Of a DNA stretch of 64,000 nt, positions 46,334-57,839 are shown one piece after another (the stretch's first letter is position 1; the number at the start of each line of letters is the position of its first letter). The position numbers were made by a program, and so were the translations under genes. This DNA comes from Mesotaenium endlicherianum (lineage: Eukaryota > Streptophyta > Zygnematophyceae > Zygnematales > Mesotaeniaceae): assembly GCA_009602735.1 (NCBI GenBank), contig WELA01013479.1, positions 107,771-171,770 of the forward strand, read 5' to 3'. The notes below the pieces were generated by a model. It did no database searches, was not told where the DNA came from, and was given only the letters and a program-made list of their open reading frames with translations.

Positions 46334-49012
46334 TGTAAGGAAAACTGAAGATAAGCTATCTTTTTGAAAATTTCTGCTGAGTGTTGAATGAGGAACTGGT
46401 TGAACATGGGAAGCACTAAGTGTGGGATGCCTCACCGCATAACGCAAGTGCAGGAAGACCAGGAATGGGTCAAACCCCAACCAGACTGTCACCGACACAC
46501 GTGCAAGGGACGATCAACCCAGTTGATTCCCACGTGCAGCGACGCACACGTCAACCAAGTTGAAGGCACACGTGCTGAGAAGCCATGCACGCGCCAGGGG
46601 TCCAACACTGTTAGGCGCGACAGCTGTCGCGACTGCTACCCACTTGACAGTGCCGCACGCGCAGCGCAAGTCAAGGCCGCCCAGGTACAGGAAGTCAGCA
46701 TTAACTCACCGACCAGAGGACCGAGTCAGCGGCCATGTTGAGTCGTTGTCACTGTCAAAGTGGTCACGACACGTCACAACCACACCCAGGATGGGATGGG
46801 GATGTGGACCGAGTGGCCAGCCAAAAGGCTAGGGACATGGAACCAGCAATGAGCCAGACTAGCAAGTGCTAAGGAAGGTACTCATCAATCGGCTATCCAA
46901 GCCAGTACAGCAGGGATGCTGCAAAGGGCGTTGTGTGCCACCTCGGCTAGGCCCTCAGGTGACTGGTCACGGCCTGAGCGTTCATCCTAAACGCTGTCGG
47001 CCAGCCACGTAGGCGTGATTGTCAGCTGGAAGGCTAAGTGGTCACGCGCAACAATTCCAATGCATGCATGCATGCATGCTGAACGACAACTTCTAAGCTG
47101 TGAGAGAACGGCCAGGTAAAGACGGCATGCAAGCTAAGCATGGTGGCTAAGCACTGGCATTCTCGAGAGAGGATAACGTGTGGTGCCTGTGTCATGATTT
47201 ATTAAGTCAAGGTTGACGTACAAAACCAAGCTCTACGTGTGTGAACCATCAACCTAGGAAGACCAACTTTGCATTGACTTTACGCATCCATATGTTGACC
47301 TTCTCTAGATTTCCAGGTCACCAAAGTGTAGCGCGTCGAAGCATCTTCCGAATGGCATCAGTTTCGCGTCATTTGGTTAATTATCGAGCGGGATAGACGC
47401 GATCTAGTCCGCACTCCTTTTGGCACCTAGCGGAATCACACCAAATGGCCAACTTGTGACTCAATGCACCCAAAGGTGACAGTGTTGACTATTCGTGACT
47501 TCAAGGACCCCTAGCTTTGTGCGCACAAATCCGCGAGCTCTTTAGACTACATAAGTCTTGCATTTCCATAGTATAAGTGCATCATTGAGGCTATAACTTG
47601 GTGACTGCATCACCTACTCCTAGAGGAAGTTTCCTCAAGTTTCAGATTCACTTTTGAGGCGTTATCTAGGTAGAACTACCCAAGATAAGCTCCACCAATG
47701 AGAGACACTTAGCATATTCTACGTGCTTTGCTTTGATTGGTTTGAGTTATGCTTAGCCTATAGGAGTGCTAGTACATGCCTTGTACACATTAGTAGACAT
47801 TGGAGAGCCTCCTAGAGTGACTACATGCATTGGATCCGCCGCATACGACGCCGAGTTTTCAGGAGTATAAGTGCTAGAGATGTCCCCAGAGAAACATCTT
47901 TTGAGAAGTCCCACTATGCCAATTGTAAGTCATTAAGATTATCAATAAAGCTTACACTTTTTATCTTTTGTGTTTTCAGGACCACTTAGTCTCTCTCTTG
48001 TGAAGAGCAAGCCTTGCTGGCTTTCAGTCACTAGAAGAAGTTCACAAGTGGTGAGCAAAGTCACAGCTTATACCCCCTGCTATAGGACTACTCGTGAAGA
48101 TCATGATGTGCTTCCAGTGATCTTTTGAGCCAGACTTCATTATTTGTTTTCCTACCAGATTACAGTCTTGAGGTGCTCACTCTGGAGAGTACACACTCCT
48201 TAATTAAAACATTTGAAGCGTGACTGTCGTTTGGCTATAAAGCCACATGTATTATAGACTTCATTGTAGCAAAGCCTGCTTGCATATTATGCATTGCTTG
48301 TGTCATTGATACGCACCCGACCTCCTACCGCACGACACCTGTGAAAGGCACGAGCCCTGCCTGAAGCTGCCTCATTCTTGCCCGCATCGTTGTCGAAGGA
48401 AGCTAAGGAAGCAGAAGGAGCGCGAAGAAGAAGGAGTTCCCAAGGCCATAGAAGAGCCAGGGCGCCACGCTTCTGCCGACGCTGGAAGATTTCGCCCTAA
48501 AGTGTATCATAGAAAGGTTAGACCTCAGGAGTTCCCAAGAGAGGATCTCACTGGTAGTAAGTAGAGAGCTGCAAAATAGAATCTGCTAGGGGATTAGCAC
48601 AGATTTGGGTCAAACGCCACCAGCGTGCGAAGGTCACTTAAAATGGTGAGTGCTGTGTTAGTTTCCAAGTTCTCAGAAGTCTCCATTGTCAAATTGCTAA
48701 TAGCAAGAGTAGTATTAACAAGCAAAAGCTCTCAGCGAAGAACTGAGTGAGCCCAGCCAAGCAGTGAAGAGCTGTTAAGGCGCGGTATTGAGCGAAGAAC
48801 TCAGACCAGGCCTGCATAGATGTGCAGTTCAGAGTTTTGTAAGCTGTGACTTGTGGAAGTTAAGCGAAAGTCTTAAAGGTCGATTTTCTCTGAACTTGAC
48901 ATTGCCTGTTGAGCTGCTTAGACGTGATTTCTGCAAACTACCAACTTGTTCATTTTGTAAATCCTCAACTTGGGCAAAAGCTTGTGTAGAAGTAAGACGC
49001 TTCTGTCCTATT
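46334..49012 (+). repeat. Full 3' LTR of the outer element (with a nested insertion)
   Basis: Starts with TGTAAGG after the polypurine tract and ends near cttctgtcctatt, the same place where the left LTR meets the leader. Without the insertion at 47190-48337 it is about 1.53 kb. It contains a perfect 16-bp palindrome (cgcgacagctgtcgcg) at 46616-46631, exactly at the position where the other LTR is split. Confidence 0.75.
47190..48337. mobile_element. 1.15-kb solo-LTR-like element inserted in the 3' LTR
   Basis: Interrupts the LTR at ggtgcctg/t, where the left LTR reads ggtgcctgtaaaagg without a break. The insert starts TGTCATGATT and ends GCACGACA and is flanked by CCTG (possibly CCTGT) on both sides. 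No coding sequence seen. TG...CA ends and the short duplication suggest a solo LTR of another family; the exact ends are ambiguous by one base. Confidence 0.65.
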
Positions 49013-49305
49013 TGTAAGGGAAACTGAAGATAAGCTATCTCTTCGAAAATTTCTGCTGAGTGTTGAATGAGGAACAGGTTGAACATGGGAAGCACTAAGT
49101 GTGGGATGCCTCACCGCATAATGCAAGTGCAGGAAGACCAGGAATGGGTCAAACCCCAACCACACTGTCACCGACACACGTGCAAGGGACGATCAACCCG
49201 GTTGATTCCCACTTGCAGCGACGCACCGACACTTCAACCAAGTTGAAGGCACACGTGCTGAGAAGCCACGCACGCGCCAGGGGTCCGACACTGTTAGGCA
49301 CGACA
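49013..49305 (+). repeat. Detached first ~290 bp of an LTR
   Basis: Repeats 46334-46622 (TGTAAGGG ... GGCACGACA) and directly abuts the end of the full LTR without internal sequence. It then stops at CTAG and host sequence. It supplies the part missing from the left LTR. Confidence 0.75.
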
Positions 49306-50375
49306 CTAGTCTGGAAAAACGGTTGATGTCGTCAGTATGTCGTTGGTGAGTCTGGACGACCTTCTCCGAGTGTGCAATAGGTGGCCGATTGCTGTTTTAG
49401 ACCATTGAGCCCCGACTCTGACAGACGCCGACCACGTTTGCCATCACTATGGATCCGGTGCAGATGATGTCAGAACACAATCCTGACAGTTCGTGCGGTG
49501 CCTATACCACGTGAAACAACCACCAATGTTGTGCGCGGTCTACTAGTAGACTAGGGAGCGCATCGATGCATCGATATATCGATGCAAAATTTCCAGTCTA
49601 GACCAGTCTGTTCAGTCCCAAAGGCCGTCGAGGTGGGGAGGTCGAAGCGCGTGCGGAAGAACGTTCAGAAGTTGTTGTGCTGCTCAGCTGGCGAGCTCCA
49701 CATCGTGCAGGATCATCGATCAAAGCTTCAGATTGCTGACGTATGTTTGTCTGGTAGCACAAGAGGTTGTGAATTGAGATGGATTGTGTTGGACTTTTTC
49801 CTGTTTCATTCAACAAGTTGTGGACGGTCGTCTCTTCTTCTGCACGATGTTTCAAGCGTGTAGAAGGAGAATGACGTCACTGTCCGCCACAGACTACCTC
49901 GTTCGACCGTAGATGCACACATCTGAAGTGCTAGTCGAACGAGGTGGTCTTCAGAGGTGGTCTTTGCCCGGTAATTTGTGCCAAACGGTGCGAATGGGTA
50001 AACACTGATAGTCTCACTGCCTATAGTGCCACCCAGTGCCCACCCGGGGGCCGGTCCCCGTGGTTCCACTTTCCGATGGAGCGGCGGGGCGAAGCGGCGA
50101 GCATGGGGTACGTGGGACTCGGGAGAGCAGGTATAGGAGCTGGTCGGAGTGATTTCACAGATTTGACTACTTCTAAGGCAATTTCAGGCTGTTCGCTGTG
50201 ATTCGCTGTAACCTGTTTGCAGAGGGGATCCCAGGACGTGTGACGAGGTGCTGACTCCCTTCCGTTCAGGAGCTGCTCGTGAGGTAGTTAAAGCTCGCAG
50301 AGAAACTTGTTTAAAGCGCAGCGGATCGGAGAAGAGTCTTTAAAATCACTTGGGCAGTGTATAGGTAGAAATCTT
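49306..50375. other. Upstream region of the FBPase gene
   Basis: About 1.07 kb between the retrotransposon edge and the FBPase ATG. Expected to hold the promoter and 5' leader. A perfect 20-bp palindrome (tgcatcgatatatcgatgca) lies at 49567-49586. No convincing separate gene. Confidence 0.5.
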
Positions 50376-53300
50376 ATGGCTTCAGGTACTGCTGTTCTGC
50401 TTGAGGTGCCTGCTGCATTTGTTGCTGCTAACAATTCTCTCAAGAAACGAGCTCTTGCCGTTTGTCCTGCTGGTTTCGTGTCTTGCAAAACAGCGCTTGT
50501 CAGCTCGTCTTTCTCAGGCTCTTGCGTAGGACTTAGTAAAACTCCGAAATGTGGTGCTATCCCATTCAGAGGGACCATAAGGGCTGTAGTGAGCGTTACG
50601 CCAAAACATGTACCTACCCCTCGCAGAGGGGTCATCAGGGCTGCAGTGAGCGTTGAATCACCGCCAACAAAAACAAGGACTAAGTACAAAATTCAGGCGT
50701 TGACTAATTGGTTCTTGCTCCAAGAGCAGCAGGGTGTCATTGACAACGAGCTGACCGTTGTACTGTCGTCTATAAGCCTTGCGTGCAAGCAGATTGCTTC
50801 TCTCGTCCAGAGAGCTGGCATCTCGAAAATTACAGGAGTTCAAGGGGCTGTCAACGTGCAAGGGGAGGACCAAAAGAAGCTTGACGTTATATCCAATGAG
50901 GTGCATACAAACACGACTTCTCTATAGCTCGGGAACGACCTCCCATGCTGCACAGTCTTCCGCCCTCCTCTCTCTTTCTATGTATTGTTCCCTTTCATAT
51001 AATGTCTTGACACTTGCCTTCTGGAGGCGTATAAAAACAGAGGAAACTTCTGCATTTCCCATCTGGCATGCAATTGCTGAGATAGACGTAAATGCAGTCA
51101 TTGGAGTAAGAAGCCACTACTGCGCCTTTGCCCAGGAGGCATTGTGCCAGCACTTCCTCCCCGTGGCCTCCAGCCAACCGCTCACCCTGGCACTTGTTGC
51201 TGCATGGTTTGGCAACTGACTAATAGACGAGCGGGCGCACACTCTTCATTCTCCCATCTGTTGCTGCAAATTGTCATGCAGGTCTTTGGCAACTGCCTGA
51301 GAGCGAGCGGGCGCACGGGCATCATCGCCTCGGAGGAAGAGGACAAGCCGGTGGCTGTGGAGGAGAGCTACTCTGGCAGCTACGTGGTTGTCTTTGACCC
51401 CCTGGACGGCTCCTCCAACATCGACGCCGCAGTCTCCACCGGCTCCATCTTTGGGATCTACCGCTCCGCAGAGGGCTGCTTTGCCGACCTCGGCGACGAC
51501 CCCACGGTTGGTGCTCCTCTCACTCGATTGTCCCTGTCCCGTGCTGCCAGCTGGCAGCCAGCTGGCGCCTGCTCTCGGTGACACCTGCTCTTATCCGAGT
51601 GAAGCTCCCGTTGCCCCCTTGCGAGACACGCGGGCTAGCGAGGGGCACGAGAGACGAGCATGCAGCCTTGGAACTGCATACACATGCTTGTGCTGGTTCC
51701 CGCAGCTCGATTGTTGGAGGGATTGCACATCTCTCCTTGCGAAATTCCCTCAAGGGAGAAGTCCATTTTGACTAACGAACGTTCACCCAGAGAGCTTGCC
51801 CTGCGACGTGGCTACCTGTTTTGTGCGTGCTGTGAGTAAGATGGCCAGGCCCAGGCCGCATACACGGGTAGCTGCGCGCTCTTTTTTGAGTGCCCCACCA
51901 GCGTGCATGCATAAGGACCTCAATGATAGACGCGATATTTTTTCACGTCTGAGCTGGGCCTGCAGGCGCACATGCGCCAAATGGTCCCCACCACAGATGC
52001 ACTTTCTCCAGCTGCTGCTCCTGTTCCTCCTGCTCCTCCTGCTCCAGCCTGGCTCCTGCTCCTGCTCCTGCTCCTGTTTCAGGAGCCTGGTGGTTGTTGT
52101 CCTCCGTCCTCAGTGCATAGGCCCAGCTGCCGTGGACAGCGCACCCCAGGTCTTTCTTCTCGCCTCTCACCTTGTCCTCCTCCTCGTCCTCGTGTGTGGC
52201 TGGGTGGCTGGGCGGTTGTTTCGCTGGGGCACGTGCGTACCCTGGGCGCCACGTGGCAGCTGGACAACATAGAGAAGGCGTGCATCGCCAACGTGTGCCA
52301 GCCTGGCAGCAGCCTGCTGGCGGCCGGCTACTGCATGTACTCCAGCTCCGTCATACTGGTGCTGTCAGTGGGAACGGGGGTCTACGGCTTCACGCTGGAC
52401 CCCATGCACGGCGAGTTTGTGCTCACACACGAGAAAATCAAGATCCCCTCCTGCGGCAGCATCTACTCGTTCAACGAGGGCAACTCCGCGCTCTGGAGCG
52501 ACAATCTCCGTGCCTACATGGCCTCTCTCAAGGTACTGTCAGGCGCGCTTTGCTGCTGTCCCGCTGCTGACGCCACCGCTGCTGCTGCCGTCGTTGCTCC
52601 CGCTGTCGACGCTGCTGATGGTCTGCTACTGCTGCTGCTGCTGCTGCTGTTGCTGCCGCCACTGGTGCTGCTCCTGCTGGTCTGCCGCCGCCGCCGCCGC
52701 CGCCGCTGCTGCTGCTGGTGGCGGTCTGCTGCTGCTGCTGCTGCGCCTCTCTAATTTCAAGGCTTGGAACTCCCTGCCTGTGGATGGGCAATGTAAAAAG
52801 ATACTCTCCCATTGCTGCGAGCCCGCTGCACCAGCTCAGGGTTCCGGCGGCCTCTGCCTCTCGTGCATGCACTCGCTGCTTCGCACACGCCTTCCTGCGT
52901 TCAGGATATGCTCACCCGCGCACATCCGCAGCGTAACCCCGGTAGGGCAGAGCAGCGCCAGGATGTGGGGCAGAGGCGTACCATAGGCAAGGTCATTCCA
53001 GGCGGCAGCTCCCTGCGGCAGCCCCGTCCGTTCTTTTCCTCCTCCTCCACCTCCTTCTCCTCCACCTTGCTTACGCGTGTGCGCTCGTGCCACCAGCCTC
53101 ACATTCGCGGCGGGCCGGGAACTGTGTCCCGGGGGGGGGGGGGGGGGNNNNNNNNNNNNNNNNNNNNNNNNNNNNNNNNNNNNNNNNNNNNNNNNNNNNN
53201 NNNNNNNNNNNNNNNNNNNNNNNNNNNNNNNNNNNNNNNNNNNNNNNNNNNNNNNNNNNNNNNNNNNNNNNNNNNNNNNNNNNNNNNNNNNNNNNNNNNN

Positions 53301-53975
53301 NNNNNNNNNNNNNNNNNNNNNNNNNNNNNNNNNNNNNNNNNNNNNNNNNNNNNNNNNNNNNNNNNNNNNNNNGGGGGGGGGGGGGGGGGGGGGGTGGTGT
53401 AATTGCAGGACCCGGCGCAGAACAGCGGCAAGCCCTACTCGGCCCGGTACATTGGCAGCCTGGTGGGCGACTTTCACCGCACTCTGCTGTACGGGGGCAT
53501 CTACGGGTATCCGCCCGACACGAAGAACGCAAATGGGAAGCTGCGTCTGCTCTACGAGTGCGCACCCATGAGCTACCTGGCAGAGCAGGCGGGCGGCAGG
53601 GGCTCCGACGGCCACCGCCGCGTGCTCGACATCGTGCCTCACCAGGTGGGTGCCAGCCGGCAGCCCATGCAGCGTGCGCGCCCGCGCGCCCGCGCCGGCC
53701 CCGGTCTCTCGCCTTAAGTGTGAGGGATGCACGTGTCTGTGTCTGTCCCTCTTGCCAAATGCTGTCCTTCCTTGGCAAATTGTGTTGTGTTTGTGCTGCA
53801 ATATGTCAGTGCAGGCTCATACATACAAAGTCTTCAGGCATTTTGTCGTTCGCGGCTCGTCTATTTCTTATTGACGTGAGGTCGTTTCCCCTGTGATGTG
53901 CAGGTGCATCAGCGAGTGCCCCTCTTCATTGGCAGCTCTGAGGAGGTTGAGAAGCTGGAGCGATACCTTGCCTGA
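50376..53975 (+). CDS. FBP: Chloroplast fructose-1,6-bisphosphatase (5 exons, 443 residues)
   Basis: Hydrolyses fructose-1,6-bisphosphate to fructose-6-phosphate in the Calvin-Benson cycle. Exons: 50376-50900, 51282-51506, 52260-52532, 53409-53645, 53904-53975; all introns are GT-AG and phase 0. The first ~100 residues are Ser/Ala/Arg-rich with few acids, fitting a transit peptide. The core follows: [30 protein letters not shown], the metal-binding [11 protein letters not shown], and [15 protein letters not shown]. Cysteines at about 241, 258 and 263 correspond to the three Cys of the thioredoxin-regulated loop of the plastid enzyme, so light regulation is likely. ATG choice: first Met before the transit-like sequence. 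Intron 3 contains an assembly gap, but both flanking exons are complete. Confidence 0.93.
52617..52745. repeat. CTG/CCG-rich trinucleotide repeat in FBPase intron 3
   Basis: Interrupted runs of ctg with gcc/gct variants. It opens long frames on both strands that encode only Leu, Cys, Ala or Gln tracts, so no gene is called there. Confidence 0.85.
53148..53372. other. Assembly gap flanked by G tracts
   Basis: An N run with about 18 or more Gs on each side, inside FBPase intron 3. The G tracts are probably where reads failed; true sequence and length are unknown. Confidence 0.9.
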
Positions 53976-55180
53976 AGGCAAGGCCTGCTCCATCCACAGG
54001 CCATATACTGTGTACAACGATTGACTGGTAAAGGTATGTAGATAGTGCTGGCTTCTTGCCAACGTACATATAGGAGCAATGATTCATTCCAAATCATCCC
54101 AAATGGTCTATTCTTTCCTTCATTTATTTCAGTTGCCCTCATTGAGGCTTCTAGCTGCCCAGCGCATCAGCTTGTATAATATTGGAACGCGCTTTTGAGC
54201 GGTTGAGGTGCATTGCCTCCTGTTTACTTTCTCTCACAGCCCGTCAACCTTTAGGTCTACAATTTTCTACTGTAACTTCTGTCAAGCGCATACTGCAGTA
54301 CACATTTATTCTTTTACTTGAGAAATATATATGTGCTAGCACAAATATATACTTTGCGGTTCACCTCCTTGTTGTTGTCTCAATGTTAATTCTTATGCAT
54401 GATGGTTGGTGCATGAGCTAGTGGCTGAGAAAACTTGCCATACTTGAGGCCTGAGATATCGATGGCCAGGGGCATGTCCATGCTCCACATGTGAGATTTT
54501 CAGCACCTTTGGACGAGACGTACCAATTTGGGATTGAGGAACGCAAGCAGCTGTTAACTTGTTGCAAAGGTGAGCACCATTTTGTAGTGAGAGGATTCGC
54601 AAGGAAATTTGCATGCCACGTACATGTGTGAGCATGTGACTGGATGAGCAGTCAGATTGTTAGTCCCGTCCAGACGTCCGCAAATCAAGGGGAAATTATT
54701 CTGAAACTCGCTCAACGTACTGAAAATCGTCACAACTGGACATGACTCTATGGTACATGAGCTCCCTAGATAATTTATCAAAAGTCGGGTGCGGTTGCCA
54801 TGCTCCGCTCGGAGTATGCGTCTGCAAGTCTCTGAGAGTCAAACAAATGACTGCCTTTTCTGTCATCAGTTTGGGAATCAGGGCTACAGAGACACAGACC
54901 ACGAGACTTGGTCTCTTGGGCAGCTATAAACGTTAGATCAAAAGTCCAAAACGGCTGAAAAGGCATTCTCCTTTCTGGACCAAAAGCTCGTCCAGCCGAG
55001 GATGTTGGCTCTGCCTCTTCTTAGCAAATAGTAGTATCACGTTGTGCGCGAAGCAACTGACACGTCCGCATCACACTATAGTCTCTATGTACACGACGAT
55101 ATCCAAGCTTCCCCGAAGTGTCATTGCCGCGGAACCAGAAAGTGAGCTAGGGGAGATGCGAGGTCCACCTCCCTCCGAGG
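53976..55180. other. Convergent intergenic region FBPase / syntaxin
   Basis: About 1.2 kb holding the two 3' ends. No gene or clear structural RNA seen. Confidence 0.5.
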
Positions 55181-57839
55181 TCAATGCTTGAGGACCATGG
55201 AGAGGCCGACGATGATCGCGATGGCGACGACGAACGTGAGGATGACGAGGCACACGCACGACCAGCGGCGCGTCGAGCGCTGCGCGGCGCGCGCCTTGAC
55301 GAGCACCTTGTTGCCCTGCTCCACGTGCTCCGTCGCGTTCTGCACCTGCAGCTCGATCACGTCCAGCATCTCGCCCTGCGACTCCACGAGCACCGCCATG
55401 TCAAGGAACAGCTGGTACAGCGAGCGCAGGCTCTGCTCCAGGTCGCGCGCAGCGTCGTGCCGCTCCTGGATCTCCGCCACAAAGTCCTCCATCTGGCCGT
55501 AGCCCTGCCGCTCCACCGCCATCTGCAGCAGGAGCTCGCTCTGCCCCGTCTCGATGATGTGCTCGATGTCCGCGGGGTCTGCCTGCTGCCCTGTCACCAT
55601 GTACACGCGCCGCTCCACCGACTGCCGGTATTCCGCCGACATCTGCGACTGCACCGCCTGAAACTCTGCCATCAGGTAGCGCAGCTTCTTGCCTAGCCCC
55701 GCGGAGATTGTTGTCCTGCGCCTGTCCGTGGCCGAGCCCCGCTCGCACCCGGGGTGCCTCCGGTTCGCCTCGTTGTCCGAGTCCAGCGCCTCTACCTTTT
55801 TTTTCACCTGCGCGCGCGTCGAGCAAAGACAACAGCGTACGGCGGAAAAAGTGGGGTCAGAAGATTGTGTGCCGAGAGTAAGTGTCCACCTTTCTACTTA
55901 GTCTTCTTCTTCGCCTGCACGACCGTGGTGCAGCGACAGCATACGCCAGACTCGTGGGGTGAGACAACGTGCCGACAAGATTTGCCCCCCTTAGCCCCCC
56001 TGCGCACATCTCTTCAAGCTAAAATCCAAACTCACCCTCTTCCCCCCCCACCATTTTAGCCCCGCCCTTCCCGGGTTTTCTGCCTTCTCACTCTGCCCCC
56101 CACCCTTCCCCCACAGTGCCTGATAGCCCTGACCCTACTTGACCCGCCTGCCAGGTCGTGAGCCAGAAGTTCTCAGCAGCGTCTGGCTAGCATGTCCTCT
56201 CTTCATGGTGGTGTCACCATGATAGGGAGTGGGGGCAAAAGCATGGGTTATGCAAGTGGTGGAGAGTCCAGGTTGTGGAGTTTTAGTCAGAGCGCAGCCG
56301 CTAAGTATGTTGCTGACATCTCCCCCCTAACCTCGGCTACTGCGGGTCAGCAAGAGGGGCAGGTGGATGCCTCCATATGATAGTGAGAAGCAAACTATTG
56401 CAGGAATTACTCATGTGAATGCGTTCTAACCTCGTACTCCTGGAGCCTTTCAAGTACTCTCAGCTAAGGCGTTTTACCTCTGCACATGGTGCAGGCATGT
56501 GATGCGTGAAGATTTGTCCATGAGAGGTAACAAATAGTAGTTACTACCTTCCGTGTTTTCCAAGTGACAGGTATAGTTTTAGGCAACTCCAGACCAACAT
56601 CACGTCACTCAAGAAAATTTCCAGAGTGCTGCACTGCTCTCTTAAGACAAGTGGCGCAAGGTGAATACATGAGCTCAGCATTGGCCAATAAGGAGAGTCC
56701 TATTAAGAATAGAGGCTTGCACCACTCCTTCTCAGGCCGTGGGTACAATTTCACTCCCCAATTGACCACAAAGCAGCTCCTATAGTTTTTCGTGGGTTAC
56801 TAAGACAACGTGAAACTGCTCTGGTATAATCTGTTGATTTCGCTCAATTGTAGCCCATGCTTACATGCTGACATGGCATGGTGCAGCATGACCCGGGTCG
56901 CTACAAAGCCTCAGCTCTCACTTGAGAGCCAGACTTTGGTTAATTGTTTTCTCTCGCATGTCCATTTCTATCCTTTGTTCTCGTAATTGACAGGTACCCA
57001 GAGTAGAGAGGAAAAAATAGTGTAGACCAGGCACTGGTGTGAAGAGAGTGTTCTGCAGACAGGCTCCAAGGTATTTATGTTCTGTATGTACTTTAGGAGT
57101 CGTATTAGGCTAGGCCTACATTCGGAGGGCTGTACCCACTGTGGTCCGAGAATGGGTCATGACGGGTCCATGTGCTACTAGCCCCATCAGCAGCACTAAG
57201 CAATCAGACAAGAATAGCTCAGCACACCAATGTGAACGTCACTTTCTACCTCCATGTCAGACCTATTCTAAGGGAGGCCTGAGTTTCCAGTGGCATCTAT
57301 TTTCCACATGAGCCGAACCAATGGTTGCATGTCGTCACGATACCCTCTTTATAGGCCACAGCACAGCTCTCCAAGAATTGCCTGCACTCTTCTACATAGC
57401 CCACATTCACATGCTCACAGATGGATAGTTGAACAGAAGCTATTCCCATACGGGCCAGCATCACACGTTATCGTTGGAATCTGAGCAATCAAAATAGAGC
57501 TCGCGAAACAGCAAAAAGATGAATATGTACCTTCTTCGCAGAGCGGGCCACAGCTTCAATCTCCCCGTCCATCCTCTCCCTTAGCTCTTGCATTGCTGAA
57601 GCTTTTACGACTGTCATGCTTTCCTCATGTAAGCCTCTCAAGCGAGCCAATGCCCCGTGCGCTGCTTCTATATCCTTGGTCACGCTGGCTACGGCGTCCT
57701 CAAATTCGTCCATATTATGCCCCGGCCCACTCTCATGATCTGCAGCCTCCAGGTCATGATCCTTTTCTAGTTCCACGAAATGCCCGGGCGATACTCTCGG
57801 GCGCTGGACAGCCCATGATTGCGTAAAGAGGTCGTTCAT
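55181..57839 (-). CDS. Qa-SNARE (plant syntaxin SYP1-like), 2 exons, 311 residues
   Basis: Membrane-fusion protein, likely at the plasma membrane or cell plate. Exon 1 is 57531-57839, exon 2 is 55181-55807, with one 1.7-kb phase-0 intron. It starts MNDLF as plant SYP12/SYP13 proteins do, so I chose this ATG over one 16 codons upstream (57887). The Habc region is in residues ~35-190. The SNARE motif contains YQLFLDMAVLVESQGEMLD with the zero-layer Gln in ESQGE. A basic stretch (RRWS) and a C-terminal membrane anchor (CLVILTFVVAIAIIVGLSMV) follow. Length fits the family (about 300). No close neighbour in the same pathway. Confidence 0.92.

Larger units (their letters stand above)
21637..49305 (+). 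mobile_element. Nested block: DNMT-encoding Ty3/gypsy-like LTR retrotransposon with internal insertions
   Basis: The outer element reads on the plus strand: partial LTR, gag, protease, C5-DNA methyltransferase, spacer ORF, RT, RNase H, integrase, PHD finger, polypurine tract, full LTR, then the missing first part of an LTR. ACTAGT occurs at both outer edges (21632-21637 and 49305-49310), consistent with a 4-bp or slightly longer target duplication (CTAG). A chromovirus array (26882-41242) and a solo-LTR-like element (47190-48337) are inserted in it. Many in-frame stops and some frameshifts mean it is not autonomous. The RT-RNaseH-integrase order places it in Ty3/gypsy. Confidence 0.85.

Noticed and set aside
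46625-49305. LTR defined as TGTC ... GACA (46625-49305)
   Set aside because: Tempting because of TG/CA ends and adjacent CTAG, but the polypurine tract directly precedes TGTAAGG at 46334, and the left LTR ends where the 46334-49012 copy ends.
52500-52760. Leu/Cys/Ala-rich reading frames in the CTG repeat
   Set aside because: Located in an FBPase intron between two clear exons; low-complexity translation only.
53077-53800. Long frames through the N gap flanked by G tracts
   Set aside because: The frames exist only because N codons contain no stop; flanks are intron or antisense of exon 4.
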